Shown here piece by piece: positions 37,843 through 48,514 of a DNA stretch of 64,000 bases. A model generated the notes under the pieces. It saw nothing but the letters and a program-made list of their open reading frames with translations. It had not been told where the DNA came from and searched no databases. The stretch covers positions 341,414-405,413 of the forward strand of contig CM007341.1 in the NCBI GenBank assembly GCA_000333855.2, written 5' to 3'. Source of the DNA: Endotrypanum monterogeii (lineage: Eukaryota > Euglenozoa > Kinetoplastea > Trypanosomatida > Trypanosomatidae). Position numbers and translations under genes: made by a program. Within the stretch, counting starts at the first letter, position 1; the number at the start of each line of letters is the position of its first letter.

Positions 37843-40047
37843 ATGCACAGAGCCCAGACTGCACCAGCCGCCGTACATTTCATGTTATTTTCCCCTCTCC
37901 GGTTCCCTATGCCTCCATGTGTTTCCCTAGCACCTGCATGGCTGATGCGGGGGTCTCGTGGAAGTCGTGGTGACTTGCGTCGTCGACGTGTCGCACTCCC
38001 ACTACTGTGCGAGGCAAACGCAGACGTGCAGAGGCGTGCCTTGGTCGTCTGCCACGTGCAGCTTGCGCGCGCATCGCCGGTGTCGTCGTCGTCGTCGACA
38101 TCACTACCACCGTTCTCCTCATTGTCCTCGGGGATGATGCAGGCGAGGGATGTCGTGACGCGCCTCGGTCCCAGCGAGCGCCTTCCAGGCCTGCGTGGCG
38201 TGTTTCTCACAAAGGCTGTAAAGAAATTTCATCCCATCGAGGTGTTGCCCAACGCTGCCCTGGCCGCTGCGGTCCCGATGTATGCTGCTGCACACGACAG
38301 CCCCGCAGGGCAACCGGGCGCACCCCTCGGTGTCACGCCGGGGGGTGTCACACAGGCCCCACCGTTGGTGCTGAACTTGGCTTTTGCCCCTCGGCACTAC
38401 ATCTCGCTGCGCCGCTTTCTGGCTCTCAGGCACATGTACAGCACGTCTTCGTACCTCCACGTCTCGACGGAGAAGGGCTGGTACTTGGTTGCACCCAGTA
38501 CCGCTGCGCCTCTGTGCGCGGATGTCGTGGGCCTGCAGGCGTGGTGCTGTCGTCATCATCACCGGTATCTCTCCCCTCAAGCTAATGTTGCTAAGCAGGG
38601 GACGCCGCCGTCTGCGCTATCGTTGCAAGCGGCTCACCTAAGTCGGGATACGGCAATCTACAAGATGGAGGCTGCGCTGAGCAGCGGCGGGGAGCTCGGC
38701 GAAGAGCAGCTGGAGAGCTTGGCAGCGCAGGAGAGAGCGTCCGCTGAAGAGAAACCTTTGCGGGGTCACAACCGAGACGATGACGACGACGGCGACGACG
38801 ACATCGGCCCTGCTGCTCATGAGGCGCATCACCCACTCAGTCAGTTGGCCGTGCCGCCCTCGAGAGACAACCTCGGAAGATTTTCTGCTGGCGTGCCAGC
38901 ACTCGCTTCTGAACTGGCGGCGCCGCAGCTGAAGACGTCACCTCCCCTCATCACCGAAGCACACCTCTTTGAGATTAACGATGGCGTAGCGTGGCCACTG
39001 CCGCCTTCTGAGGATCTGGCCAACCATGAGTACTGGAAAGGCCACCGCCACCGCATGATGCTCTATGAGAGTGCCGGTGACACCGACGCGCCTGAGCAAC
39101 GGGAGGCGCTCTTGACAGCTCTCCGCGCAGATCCAGAGGTCGTGCGGCGACTCTCGTCTGAGCAGGAGTTGCACGCCGCTGCTGAAGCGCTTTTCCAGGC
39201 GTTGAAACAGAAGGCGAACGTCACACTGCACGTGGACGCCGAGACGGGCCTTCTCACTCTCGTTCCCCTGCGAGACCTTGAGGCCGGTGAAGAGCTCCTG
39301 CTGCACTACGGCCGTGAGTGGTGGACAGGGCGGCTGCTGTTTTCGCTGCTCTTGGCCGTGCCAGACCCCAACATACCGCAGATTCGGTGGATTGAGCAGC
39401 TGTTCCATCACACGGTCGATAAAAACGAGGTTTTCCCGCTGCTCATTACGGCCCATCAGCAGCGGAAGCGACCTCGGCGAGGCGGTGTAGGGCGTAAGGG
39501 AGCTCGCCGCGGCGCCAGGAATGAGCCTGGCGACGGCAAGCAGCAGCGGGCATTGTGTGCGGTGTCTGCGCCACCTGCATGTGGCATTGGGTGCACACGT
39601 TCTCCTGTCGCCATTGCGGCCGAGAAGCCTGTTCCTCGGCGAAAGCTGGGTCGTCTGGTACTCTACAACACCGTCACGCGCAAGCGGGCAACCGACGCCG
39701 CTGTGCTCGCCTTCGCAGTTCGTCGGAGCTGTACTGATCCAGATTTTTTTGATCGTCTCGTAATCGGTAATACGGCCCGCGGTATCGCACCGGTATTTTG
39801 CCTCTCCGAACCAGACAAAGAAATACCCATGGGCGTACTACGACGCGTACTGCTGGCTTCTCTCCTTGGGATGAGAGAGAGCCCACAGGGTGAAGTCGCA
39901 CACGATATCAAGCCAGAGGCTTCTATGACAGGTATTCCCATCACTGAAACCCTTACTGCTGTCCCGGCGAAAGACGTCTCGTCGCACATGAACGCTGGCG
40001 CCGCCAGCGTCAGCGATGACGCAGACGACATTGTTTTTAGCGTGTAG
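37843..40047 (+). CDS. SET-domain-like protein
   Basis: A 734-aa protein with what looks like a split SET domain, the fold of protein lysine methyltransferases. The first part (about 100-125) reads VVTRLGPSERLPGLRGVFLTK, like the substrate- and cofactor-lining start of SET. The end of the domain is clear at about 465-494: LTLVPLRDLEAGEELLLHYGREWW, with the conserved GEEL (482-485) and Tyr489. Roughly 350 residues separate them, including an acidic stretch (DDDDGDDD, about 312-319). No NHSC motif is seen; the matching position reads KQKANVTLHVD. Catalytic competence is therefore uncertain. The N-terminus is rich in Arg and Ala (RGSRGSRGDLRRRR) and could be a mitochondrial leader. ATG 37843 is used because the frame upstream starts at GTG; 38134 is an alternative that would remove the leader. 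Confidence 0.65.
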   Translation: MHRAQTAPAAVHFMLFSPLRFPMPPCVSLAPAWLMRGSRGSRGDLRRRRVALPLLCEANADVQRRALVVCHVQLARASPVSSSSSTSLPPFSSLSSGMMQARDVVTRLGPSERLPGLRGVFLTKAVKKFHPIEVLPNAALAAAVPMYAAAHDSPAGQPGAPLGVTPGGVTQAPPLVLNLAFAPRHYISLRRFLALRHMYSTSSYLHVSTEKGWYLVAPSTAAPLCADVVGLQAWCCRHHHRYLSPQANVAKQGTPPSALSLQAAHLSRDTAIYKMEAALSSGGELGEEQLESLAAQERASAEEKPLRGHNRDDDDDGDDDIGPAAHEAHHPLSQLAVPPSRDNLGRFSAGVPALASELAAPQLKTSPPLITEAHLFEINDGVAWPLPPSEDLANHEYWKGHRHRMMLYESAGDTDAPEQREALLTALRADPEVVRRLSSEQELHAAAEALFQALKQKANVTLHVDAETGLLTLVPLRDLEAGEELLLHYGREWWTGRLLFSLLLAVPDPNIPQIRWIEQLFHHTVDKNEVFPLLITAHQQRKRPRRGGVGRKGARRGARNEPGDGKQQRALCAVSAPPACGIGCTRSPVAIAAEKPVPRRKLGRLVLYNTVTRKRATDAAVLAFAVRRSCTDPDFFDRLVIGNTARGIAPVFCLSEPDKEIPMGVLRRVLLASLLGMRESPQGEVAHDIKPEASMTGIPITETLTAVPAKDVSSHMNAGAASVSDDADDIVFSV

Positions 40048-40061
40048 TACAAGCGGGATGC

Positions 40062-40064
<3 letters not shown>

Positions 40065-40114
<50 letters not shown>
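40065..40114 (+). repeat. Compound TA-TG microsatellite
   Basis: About 17 TA units pass directly into seven TG units, starting about 17 bases after the stop codon of the SET-like gene. Confidence 0.95.
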
Positions 40115-40115
<1 letters not shown>

Positions 40116-40834
40116 TGTGGAGAGGGGCAGATGTAGGAGAGTTGTGTTAAAGTGATGTCCACGTATGTGCTGTGGTGCGCTCCCTGGCCCTGTACACCTG
40201 GGTCGCTCATTTGTAGTTGCTCACACCACCTCACCTTCAGGATGCTTCTCCTTCATGAAGTAACTGTCACTTGCACCACAGTTGACTATGGTAGGGGCCT
40301 GCACCTGCGTACACAAGTGCATGAATGCGCGCATAGGTGACCGCCCCCCCCCAAAAAAAAAAAAAATAAATAAATCAAAACGTGACGGAAAAGGTGGGTT
40401 TGCTTATCGTTTCGGGTCTCTCTCCACGCCCCGTGCCTTCCCTACCCTCTCAAGCCACCTCTGCTAGTGCCCTATTGCAGGTTTTTTTTTCCGCTCCGTA
40501 AACATCTCTGTGTGGTTTTATTTCTTTTCCTCACCACCAAGAGGAGTCCTCACATTTGTATGTACTTGTGTAGCTATGTGTTGTTGACGAGGTACGCTTC
40601 GATGCGAACGTCTAGCCGCTCTAGCTCTTGATACACCCAATCCGTGCCCCCCCCCTTTCTTTCCTCTACCTCATCTTTTTTACCCATCACCAATCAAACT
40701 ACAAAAAAAATAATTTTTGTATTCCAGCGCGACATTGAACAATAATTTTGGCCCCCTTCCCTCGTTTTTCTTCCCCGCATCGTACACACAGGGCCCCGGC
40801 CTCCCCCTTAGGCATCGACTTCCCAGTCTTCACA

Positions 40835-40869
<35 letters not shown>

Positions 40870-41048
40870 CCTAGAGCGGGATCTCACAGAGCGTTTGGAC
40901 GTCCTTGAAGCAAGGCGGGCACATATTCTGTAATATATATATATTGCTAGTAGACGTCAGACTCACTATCGTTGAGGAACACACCTGTACGCTCCTGTCT
41001 CGCGTGTTTAGAGGGGTGCCTGTGTGCCTTTCCCCTTGCTTTCCTCTC

Positions 41049-41086
<38 letters not shown>

Positions 41087-41221
41087 CAGACTGTACAGCT
41101 GGAGCGAAAAAAAAAAAGTAATCGCCAAGGTATTTCTTCTGAAGAGGCACCTTTCGGATTCACAATAGGTACCGGGGGCACTCATCCATTTTCTCTTCCC
41201 TCCCTTCCTGATCCGTTTTGT

Positions 41222-41241
41222 TTCCACTTCCACTCCCCCAG
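41222..41241 (+). promoter_or_regulatory. Candidate spliced-leader acceptor of IFT172
   Basis: TTCCACTTCCACTCCCCCAG is a pyrimidine-rich stretch ending in AG just 13 bases before the IFT172 ATG. No other AG lies between it and the start codon. Confidence 0.6.
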
Positions 41242-41254
41242 AGGCACTTACGCG

Positions 41255-44200
41255 ATGCAGGTCCAGTTTTACCAGAACCTCATCAAGGGACAGCAGGGTA
41301 CAGCCCGCACGCAGTCCATTTGCTTCTCTGCCAATAACAAGCGCCTCGCTGTCGCCGATGCCACACGACACATCCAGCTCTTCGACGAGCAGGGCGATCG
41401 GCGCGACAAGTTTGCGACTAAGGCGGCATCGGAGAAAGGCGGGCGAGGGTACGTGGTGACCGGCATGGCGTTTTCGCCGGATAGCTCGCTGCTGGCGGTT
41501 GCGCAGTCAGACAGCATCGTGTTCGTCTATCGACTCGGCCTGGAGTGGGGGGAAAAGAAAGCAATCCGCAACAAGTTGTCGCAGGTGTCGCCGGTAACCT
41601 GTGTGGCGTGGCCCAACACGTCCTCTCAAGGCGTCGAGCTCATCACATTCGCTACCTTAGATGGCAATGTAAAGGTGGGTATGCTCAAAGCGAATAAATC
41701 ACATGTCCTCTACTCACATGACCACCCAGCCGTTTCCATGTGTACTAGCCGTGACAACACAAAGATTCTCACTGGTCACCTCGACGGTGCTGTGTATCAG
41801 TATATCTTCGAGGCCACAGAGGACGGTGCTGAGGTGGCGGGGGCGAAGCGGCTTTTTGTCCACAGCTGTGCACCGTACATGCTGGCGTGGGGCGAGAGCA
41901 TCTGTGCTGCCGGCAGCGACTGCCAAGTCGCTTTTTATACCCCGAAGAGTGGTCAGAAGCCACAGGTGATTTCATTCGACTCGAAGGATGTCGGTAGCTT
42001 CACTGGTGGTGTCTGCAACCCGAGCGGGCATGCTGTCGCCGTCGCTGGACATGAGCAGATACGCATCTTCGACCTCAACATTCGCTCACGCAAGTGGGAG
42101 GAAGGCGTCGTTGTGTATCTGCCACACAGTGAGGGCTTCAGTGCCATGCAGTGGAAGCGCGATGGAAGCCGGATCGTTGCTGGGTCTGTTACCGGCTCAG
42201 TGGATTTGTTCGATTGTTGTCTTCGCCGCTACCGTATGCGTGGTGCGTACGAGTTCACATACGTGAGTCACAGTCAGGTGATTGTGAAGCGCCTGGCGAG
42301 TGGGACACGACTGGTGTTGCAGTCCTACATGGGCTTCGAGATTCAGAAGGTGAACGTCTACCAGGATCGCTACCTTGTTGCCCACACCTCGGCAACCCTC
42401 CTCATTGGCGACTTGGTGTCGCACAAGCTCAGCGAGGTGCCGTGGCAGTTGACCGGGCGGGAGAGGTTCGCGTTCGATAATGAGCAGATCTGCATGGTCT
42501 TCAATGTTGGTGAGTTGTGCCTGATTGAGTACGGCAAGAACATGATCCTCGGAACGTGCCGCACTGAGGAGCACAACGCGCATCGCATCAGTGTGCGCGT
42601 CTTCAACCCTATTGCAGGCGACACATTTCCAGATGTATCGGACGGCCAAGGCGTCCGCGGGCAGCGCCGCGAAGTGAACACGACCACTGGATCCCTGGTG
42701 GCTTCCACTGCTGTCTCCGGTAGCACCGGCGCAGTGGATGTAGATAACGCGCGTTGCTTCATTGCGTACCTCATCGATCGGCAAACAGTCCAGATAGATG
42801 ACCTCAAGAGCGGCGTTTCTATCGCCCGTGTAGCGCACGAGTTGAAGATCGACTGGCTGGAGCTTGACTTCCGTGCGTCGCGACTGCTTTTTCGCGATAA
42901 GCAGCACCAGCTGTTTCTTTACAACATTGCCACACAGCAGCGCACCACTCTCCTGCGATACTGCACCTACGTGCAGTGGGTGCCGCGCAGCGACGTAGCT
43001 GTGGCGCAGAGCCGCCTAGAACTCTGCGTGTGGTACAACATTGAGTCTCCAGATCGTGTCACCATCGTGCCGATCCGTGGAGAGGTGGAGGGTATGGAGC
43101 GAGGGAGCGGCAAGACAGAGGTTATTGTAGACGAAGGCGTAAGCACCGTTGCCTACGCACTAGACGAGGCGCTCATTGAGTTTCGCGCTGCCATGGAGGA
43201 GCGCCAGCTGACTCGCGCCTGCGACTTGCTAGAGAGTACGGCGCTGACAACTGGCACTGAGGCCATGTGGAGCACGCTCGCCGAGGTCTCGTTGCAGGAG
43301 ATGAAGCTGTTCATAGCGGAGCGTTGCTATGCCGCCCTCGGAGATGTCGCGAAGGTCAATGCACTGCAAGGCATTCATAGACTTGCGGCTAAGGCAAAGG
43401 CGGACAGCGCCGGGGCCACCACAGGCTACGAGCACTACACGGTGCTTGCGGAGCTGTATATGCTGAATGGAGACTTCAAACGAGCCGAGCAACTCTACCT
43501 CGAGAACGGCCGCGTGGAGGATGCGATGCGGATGTGGGAGGAGATGAATCGATTCGATGAGAGCCTCGCCATCGCCGAGTCGCGCTGCCTCGACGATATC
43601 GCCAACCGTCGCGCTCGCTACTTCGCCTGGCTGATGGAGACTCGCCAGTACGAGAAGGCAGGCGAAATGCGCGAGAAGGACGGCAAGTTCATTGACGCCA
43701 TCAATCTGTACCTCCGCGGTGGTACACCGGCTCGTGCAGCGCAGGTGGTCTCAGTGAACAACCTGAAGCCCGAGCAGCAGCTGCTGGAGGCAATCGCGGC
43801 AGCGCTCTTCAAAGCTCAAGTCTTCGAGGCTGCTGGCGACTTCTTTGACAAGCTCCACATGACAGACCGCGCCATTGACGCCTACAAGCGTGGTCACGCC
43901 TTCAGCCGCGCTGTTGAGTACGCCAAAACAGCTGCGCCACAGCAGGTGGTCAAGTTAGAGGAGGCGTGGGGCGACTACCTTGTCTCACAGAAGCATGTGG
44001 ATCAGGCCATTAATCACTACAATGAAGCGGGCAAGTATGGCAAGGCCGTGAGGGCCGCCCTAGATTCGCGACAGTGGGCCAAGGCCGCATCCATCCTTGA
44101 CGCGCAGAGCGGGGGTGGTGTGGGGGGGTCCGAGGCCGTGGCGGCCGCGCCGGTCGACGAAACCACAAAGAGCGCGTATCAGAGGATTGCACATCACTAC

Positions 44201-46669
44201 GAAGAGGTGCGCCAGTACGCTGAGGCGGAAAAGTTTTACATCAAATCGGGGGCTGTCAGCGACGCCGTTGACATGTATTCCCGGGCTGGCATGACGGACC
44301 ACATGTACCGCGTTGCTCAGCGTCACCTCGATCAGGACAAACTCGTCAGCCTATTTGTGAGCCAGGCAAAGCAGCTCGAGACGAAAGGCGACTACGCCGC
44401 CGCCGAGCGCATCTACCTGAAGGTGAACGACGCCGATAGCGCCATCATGATGTATCGAAAGAATCGTGATTACACAAATATGATGCGGCTCGTCCAGGCG
44501 TACCGCTCCGGCTACGTCTTGCAGACACACCTGGCTCTGGCAACTCAGTTCCAGAAAGAGGGCAACCTCAAGGCTGCCGAGACGCACTTCATCGCAGGCA
44601 AGGACTGGAGCCGTGCTGTTTCCATGTACCGTGATCGCGACCTCTGGGATGACGCGGTGCGCGTAGCAAAGGTGCACGGCGGCGCGAATGCGGCCAAGCA
44701 AGTGGTTGTGTCGCGCGCGACATCGATGGAGGGCGAGGAGGGTGTACGACTGCTCAATAAGTTCAACCTTGTCGAGGCCGGCATCGACGCAGCGTTAGAG
44801 AGTCACAAGTTTGACCTGGCACTGCAGTGGGCGCAGTTGGCGCAGCCGGCGAAGGTGCCCTATGTGTACCTCAAGTACGCGATTCACTACGAGGACCGAG
44901 GCGACTTTCGCATGGCTGAGGATGCCTTCATCAAGTCGGGCAAGCCACGCGAGGCCATCGACATGTACGTTCATCAACATGACTTCACCAGTGCAATGCA
45001 CGTTGCCGAGAACCATGATCCGTCGGCGGTGCCGGGCATCTGCGCCGCGAATGGGCGCATGTGCTTCCAGCAGGGCAACTACAAGGAGGCTGAGGAGCTG
45101 TTCCTGCGTGCCGACGCACCAGAGACGTTGCTCAGGATGTACCTGGAGGCGAAGATGTTCCGCGAGGCACAGCAGGTAGCGAGGGAATACTGTCCAGAAA
45201 TGCAGGGCGATGTGGCAAAGCGCATGGCGCTTGAGTCGAACGACCCGCAGAAGGCTGGTGCCGTCTTGGAGGAGAGCAACGAGTACCAGCTGGCCATAGA
45301 CACTTACCTGGCGGCGACTCCGGATGTGGTGCCAGACCCCGCAGTACTCGCCAATCTGTGGGTGCGCGCGGTGAAGGTGGCACAAAAGCACGCGCGGAAC
45401 CTGTTAAAGGATGTTCTGCGGAGCGCCACAGATAAGCTCAAGGCCGCCCAACGCTACGTCGAGGCTGGAAAGTGCCTCGAGGACTGCGAGGACTACAAGG
45501 CCGCCATCAACATGTACGTGCAGGCGCGCAAGTTCGACATGGCGGAGACGCTGGCGAAGCGTGTAAGCCCCGAGCTGGAGAATTTTGTGAAGCGTGCCAT
45601 TGTCCAAGACAGCATTTCTGGTGGGTCTATTAAGGATGCAAAGGTAGTGGAGGAGATGGATCCTGAGGCCGCCATGAAGGCCTACATCAACAAGGCAGAT
45701 TTTACGAATGCACTACGCATGGCGGCGCAGAAGTCGCAAGAGGAGCTGCTATATGTTTCTGGCCTGCAAGTGCAGCATCTCCTTCGCCAGGGTGACCCAG
45801 TGCAGTGTCTCGAGGCGCTTGGCAAACATACCATGGACGTGGACGACTTCCGTTTCTACGAAACATGGATGTCGCTGGCGCAGAAGGTGATTCCGCTGTT
45901 GCCAGATGCGGAGGCGGTGATGTCACTGCTGCAGCCGCTACACGACGGTCTCGTGAAGGTTCTGGACAGCATGTCTCGCTGTGGCCAGAAGGCTGAGGAC
46001 ATTGCCAAGGCGACTGCACTCACGGCGGTAGTGCATATCTATTATATGTCCCATAAGATGGGGACGGAGCTGAACATGCCAGAGTTTTCGGTGCAACTCA
46101 TGCTCGGGCTGCCGCGATGGATCCCACACGTGGCGCCCGACAAGGCTTTCTATGACGCTGGCATGGCCGCGAAGCGCTCGGGGCTTGATGGGATGCAGGA
46201 TGTTGCCTTTATATACCTCAACCGTGCACTTGACATCACCGAGCGCATTGAAGACGGCGATAACGACAGCAGTGGGATTGACAACTCGGACTTTGCTGCA
46301 GCGGACTTCCCAAGGGTGTATCGCCTGCCGAAGGAGCCTGCTGTACCAGCGCAAGCGATAGAGGAAGTGAACAACTGGGTGCTGACAGTCTCCATAGACA
46401 ACACATCCGCCTCAGAGGATCGTACACTGCCGATGGTGAATGACCCCGAGAGCGGAAATCCGATGTTTGCCGGTTCTGTGAAGTCCCCACACTCCGGCAA
46501 AACGTTCCCCACATGCGCGGTGACCGGCTACCCGATCATTGGGGGTGGCTTGACCAAGTGTTCACACTGCCAACGCCCAGCAAACCAGGCCGACTGGAAC
46601 AGGTTTGTGCTCTTGGCGAAGCGCTGCCCATGGTGTGGTGCAGCGGCGAGCCCTAACTTCAAGTTATAG
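41255..46669 (+). CDS. IFT172: Intraflagellar transport protein IFT172
   Basis: A 1,804-aa protein, close to the usual IFT172 length (about 1,750). It is a peripheral subunit of the IFT-B train that carries cargo along the flagellum and takes part in turnaround at the tip. The N-terminal part (1 to about 600) is a WD-repeat double propeller; the start MQVQFYQNLI, then TARTQSICFSANNKRLAVA and GMAFSPDSSLLAVAQSD, is characteristic. The rest (about 640-1,650) is a superhelix of TPR-like repeats with many YxxAExxY-type helices (AERIYLKVNDADSAIMMYRK, AEKFYIKSGAVSDAVDMYSR). The C-terminus has two CxxC pairs (CSHC, CPWC) that may bind zinc. The open frame extends 77 codons upstream through a CA repeat, but the ATG at 41255, just after the AG at 41240-41241, matches the family start. 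No frameshift or stop interrupts it. Confidence 0.97.
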   Translation: MQVQFYQNLIKGQQGTARTQSICFSANNKRLAVADATRHIQLFDEQGDRRDKFATKAASEKGGRGYVVTGMAFSPDSSLLAVAQSDSIVFVYRLGLEWGEKKAIRNKLSQVSPVTCVAWPNTSSQGVELITFATLDGNVKVGMLKANKSHVLYSHDHPAVSMCTSRDNTKILTGHLDGAVYQYIFEATEDGAEVAGAKRLFVHSCAPYMLAWGESICAAGSDCQVAFYTPKSGQKPQVISFDSKDVGSFTGGVCNPSGHAVAVAGHEQIRIFDLNIRSRKWEEGVVVYLPHSEGFSAMQWKRDGSRIVAGSVTGSVDLFDCCLRRYRMRGAYEFTYVSHSQVIVKRLASGTRLVLQSYMGFEIQKVNVYQDRYLVAHTSATLLIGDLVSHKLSEVPWQLTGRERFAFDNEQICMVFNVGELCLIEYGKNMILGTCRTEEHNAHRISVRVFNPIAGDTFPDVSDGQGVRGQRREVNTTTGSLVASTAVSGSTGAVDVDNARCFIAYLIDRQTVQIDDLKSGVSIARVAHELKIDWLELDFRASRLLFRDKQHQLFLYNIATQQRTTLLRYCTYVQWVPRSDVAVAQSRLELCVWYNIESPDRVTIVPIRGEVEGMERGSGKTEVIVDEGVSTVAYALDEALIEFRAAMEERQLTRACDLLESTALTTGTEAMWSTLAEVSLQEMKLFIAERCYAALGDVAKVNALQGIHRLAAKAKADSAGATTGYEHYTVLAELYMLNGDFKRAEQLYLENGRVEDAMRMWEEMNRFDESLAIAESRCLDDIANRRARYFAWLMETRQYEKAGEMREKDGKFIDAINLYLRGGTPARAAQVVSVNNLKPEQQLLEAIAAALFKAQVFEAAGDFFDKLHMTDRAIDAYKRGHAFSRAVEYAKTAAPQQVVKLEEAWGDYLVSQKHVDQAINHYNEAGKYGKAVRAALDSRQWAKAASILDAQSGGGVGGSEAVAAAPVDETTKSAYQRIAHHYEEVRQYAEAEKFYIKSGAVSDAVDMYSRAGMTDHMYRVAQRHLDQDKLVSLFVSQAKQLETKGDYAAAERIYLKVNDADSAIMMYRKNRDYTNMMRLVQAYRSGYVLQTHLALATQFQKEGNLKAAETHFIAGKDWSRAVSMYRDRDLWDDAVRVAKVHGGANAAKQVVVSRATSMEGEEGVRLLNKFNLVEAGIDAALESHKFDLALQWAQLAQPAKVPYVYLKYAIHYEDRGDFRMAEDAFIKSGKPREAIDMYVHQHDFTSAMHVAENHDPSAVPGICAANGRMCFQQGNYKEAEELFLRADAPETLLRMYLEAKMFREAQQVAREYCPEMQGDVAKRMALESNDPQKAGAVLEESNEYQLAIDTYLAATPDVVPDPAVLANLWVRAVKVAQKHARNLLKDVLRSATDKLKAAQRYVEAGKCLEDCEDYKAAINMYVQARKFDMAETLAKRVSPELENFVKRAIVQDSISGGSIKDAKVVEEMDPEAAMKAYINKADFTNALRMAAQKSQEELLYVSGLQVQHLLRQGDPVQCLEALGKHTMDVDDFRFYETWMSLAQKVIPLLPDAEAVMSLLQPLHDGLVKVLDSMSRCGQKAEDIAKATALTAVVHIYYMSHKMGTELNMPEFSVQLMLGLPRWIPHVAPDKAFYDAGMAAKRSGLDGMQDVAFIYLNRALDITERIEDGDNDSSGIDNSDFAAADFPRVYRLPKEPAVPAQAIEEVNNWVLTVSIDNTSASEDRTLPMVNDPESGNPMFAGSVKSPHSGKTFPTCAVTGYPIIGGGLTKCSHCQRPANQADWNRFVLLAKRCPWCGAAASPNFKL

Positions 46670-47705
46670 GCTTGTATCACTAGCACCACCACCAGGACCG
46701 ACAAGGAGAGGAGGGGAGAGGGTGGCGGTCATGTAGTGTATACAGTGCTGTGATCTGCATTGTGAGAAGGTGAAGTATGTGTAACATGCATATTTTCACC
46801 TTTCCTGCGCTTGTCCTGGTTTGTTTTTCCAGCGAACTACACAAGGCTGTCAAATGACTGTGTACGGTGAGGTGTTGCTCTCTCTTTTATGTTTATCCAT
46901 ACATTTACTTCTACATATGTACTTCTATTTCCACCCCAAGGGGTTCTCTGTCTGCGGTTGTGCCGGCGAGGCGTGTTGTATCGGTTACGTTTTTTTTTTT
47001 TCCAGACAAACCCCTATTAAGCATTCTTTTTTTTCTCTTGTAGTGTTGTTTAGGGTTTCCCTGGAATCTACCCTTTTATGTGATTGTGCGCGCCACGCTT
47101 TGTTGCTGTCGTTGTTTCCTTTTTTTTTGTTTACAGGTCTCGTATCTCTTTTTTCTTCCCCCGCCCATGCCTCTTGCCTCCTATTTTTTTTTTTTTGGGG
47201 GGGGCCTACATACATGTATATGTATATATATGTATGTGTGTACCGTCTTTGTGACTAACAAATTTCCTCTTTTCCTTCAGGCCCCCTCGATCGGCGGCGG
47301 GGGAGGTCAACTACAGCGACGGTGTTAGGTGACATCAATACGAGCAGCAAAAAAAACAACCCCACGAGTTTATCGGGCCACCGGTTGTGTGTCTGCATTT
47401 CTGTCTGTGAAGAGGAGGAGGAGGGCGACATCCGCGGCGTTGATTGCTTCCGCAGATGTTAGTTCTCTTCCACGTGGGGAGAATGCCGTACTATAATGAT
47501 GCATGCGGTTGTGTGCGAATGCGAAGGCGGACGGAAGCGAGCTTCTGCCTACCTCGTGGATGCCCGGTGTAGTGGGCCCGATTGGGATCGGGCTGCGTGG
47601 GTCGGACTCCCCCCCCTCTAGATGCCTCCCTGGGTCAATCTATATTCCTTCCTCCCACCTCGTTTTCGCAACCACACTACGTCCGCGGTGCATTGGTTGC
47701 CACGT

Positions 47706-47736
<31 letters not shown>

Positions 47737-48082
47737 GGCTGAGGTCCCTTGGCTCCGTCGTTGTGGTGCCTACGGCAGATACCCACCCTTCATCAACGCC
47801 CCTCCTCCCCCGGGCATTTTTACAAATCATAGTGAGGACGCATCCGTGTGCGCCTCCATTTAGCTAGACATAACTATCGTTAGCTGTAGTAATATCTGTC
47901 CGTGGGCTTGTGTGTGGGTGAACTCTATCCGCCCCCTTCCCTGAATATACATCCCACCACCGTCATCACCAAGGCTATCTATAAACCTTGATTTGCTTAG
48001 GGATTAGCTAGTTGATATATATACTGTAGCGCAGTAGATACTTTCCTTCCCCCTCCCCCCGGTAAACAAGACGACGGAGACG
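46670..48082. other. Spacer after IFT172
   Basis: No supported gene. T-runs are common (46990, 47120, 47183). Several short ATG frames encode Phe/Leu/Cys-rich sequence typical of T-rich spacers. A GC-rich hairpin (CCCGAT, ATCGGG) lies near 47578-47593, and a short CA-TA run at about 47705-47733. A pyrimidine tract at 48040-48060 followed by an AG at 48069-48070 precedes the gene at 48083. Confidence 0.5.
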
Positions 48083-48514
48083 ATGGTCCGCTATGTACAG
48101 CGTCCGTGGTACTCGCCACTGGGGTTCATGGCGTCGAGCCCGACTTCGTACGCACCGATGCTGGTTTGTATTGCTCTCACCGCTATATTTCCGCTTCGCT
48201 ATCACATCTCCGAATATTTTGAGCGCCAGCGCGATGGTCCACACATAGAGTTGCGCCACAAGGCCGTCAAGTACTACTCTGAGATGGAACGGATGCACCG
48301 CCGGCAGGCGTTAGTGAACCTGGAAAGCATTCAAGATGACAACGCTCCGCACCGCCTCAGCGGTGTGTTATCGGTGGAGTCGATTCAGGCTGGCAGCCTA
48401 GACCAGGAATACAACTACTGGTACGCACACGAGCGTGACGCAATACGGGCGGAGAAGCTTATGATGGAGATACGCGAGTTGAAGGCGAAGATGGCCGCAG
48501 GCGGCGCACAATAG
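48083..48514 (+). CDS. Small single-span protein, perhaps mitochondrial
   Basis: A 143-aa protein that I do not recognise. A short N-terminus (MVRYVQRPWYSPLGF) leads to one hydrophobic segment (about 24-38, YAPMLVCIALTAIFPL). A charged, helical remainder follows, with many Arg, Glu and His residues (FERQRDGPHIELRHKAV) and a final coiled-coil-like helix (AEKLMMEIRELKAKM). One span near the N-terminus followed by a long charged helix is common among small accessory subunits of respiratory complexes, and this could be one, but no family match can be claimed. The ATG at 48083 begins the frame and sits 12 bases after an AG at 48069-48070 with a pyrimidine tract before it. Confidence 0.75.
   Translation: MVRYVQRPWYSPLGFMASSPTSYAPMLVCIALTAIFPLRYHISEYFERQRDGPHIELRHKAVKYYSEMERMHRRQALVNLESIQDDNAPHRLSGVLSVESIQAGSLDQEYNYWYAHERDAIRAEKLMMEIRELKAKMAAGGAQ

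Larger units (their letters stand above)
40048..41254. other. Spacer before IFT172
   Basis: No gene seen. It has a TA-TG compound run at 40065-40114, an A-run near 40352-40366, a CA run at about 40838-40868 and a CA-TA run at about 41050-41086. TTCCACTTCCACTCCCCCAG ends in an AG at 41240-41241, the likely acceptor for IFT172. Confidence 0.6.

Noticed and set aside
46854..47258. Frame encoding a Phe/Leu/Cys-rich peptide after IFT172
   Set aside because: The hydrophobic look comes from T-homopolymers and TA/TG repeats in the spacer.
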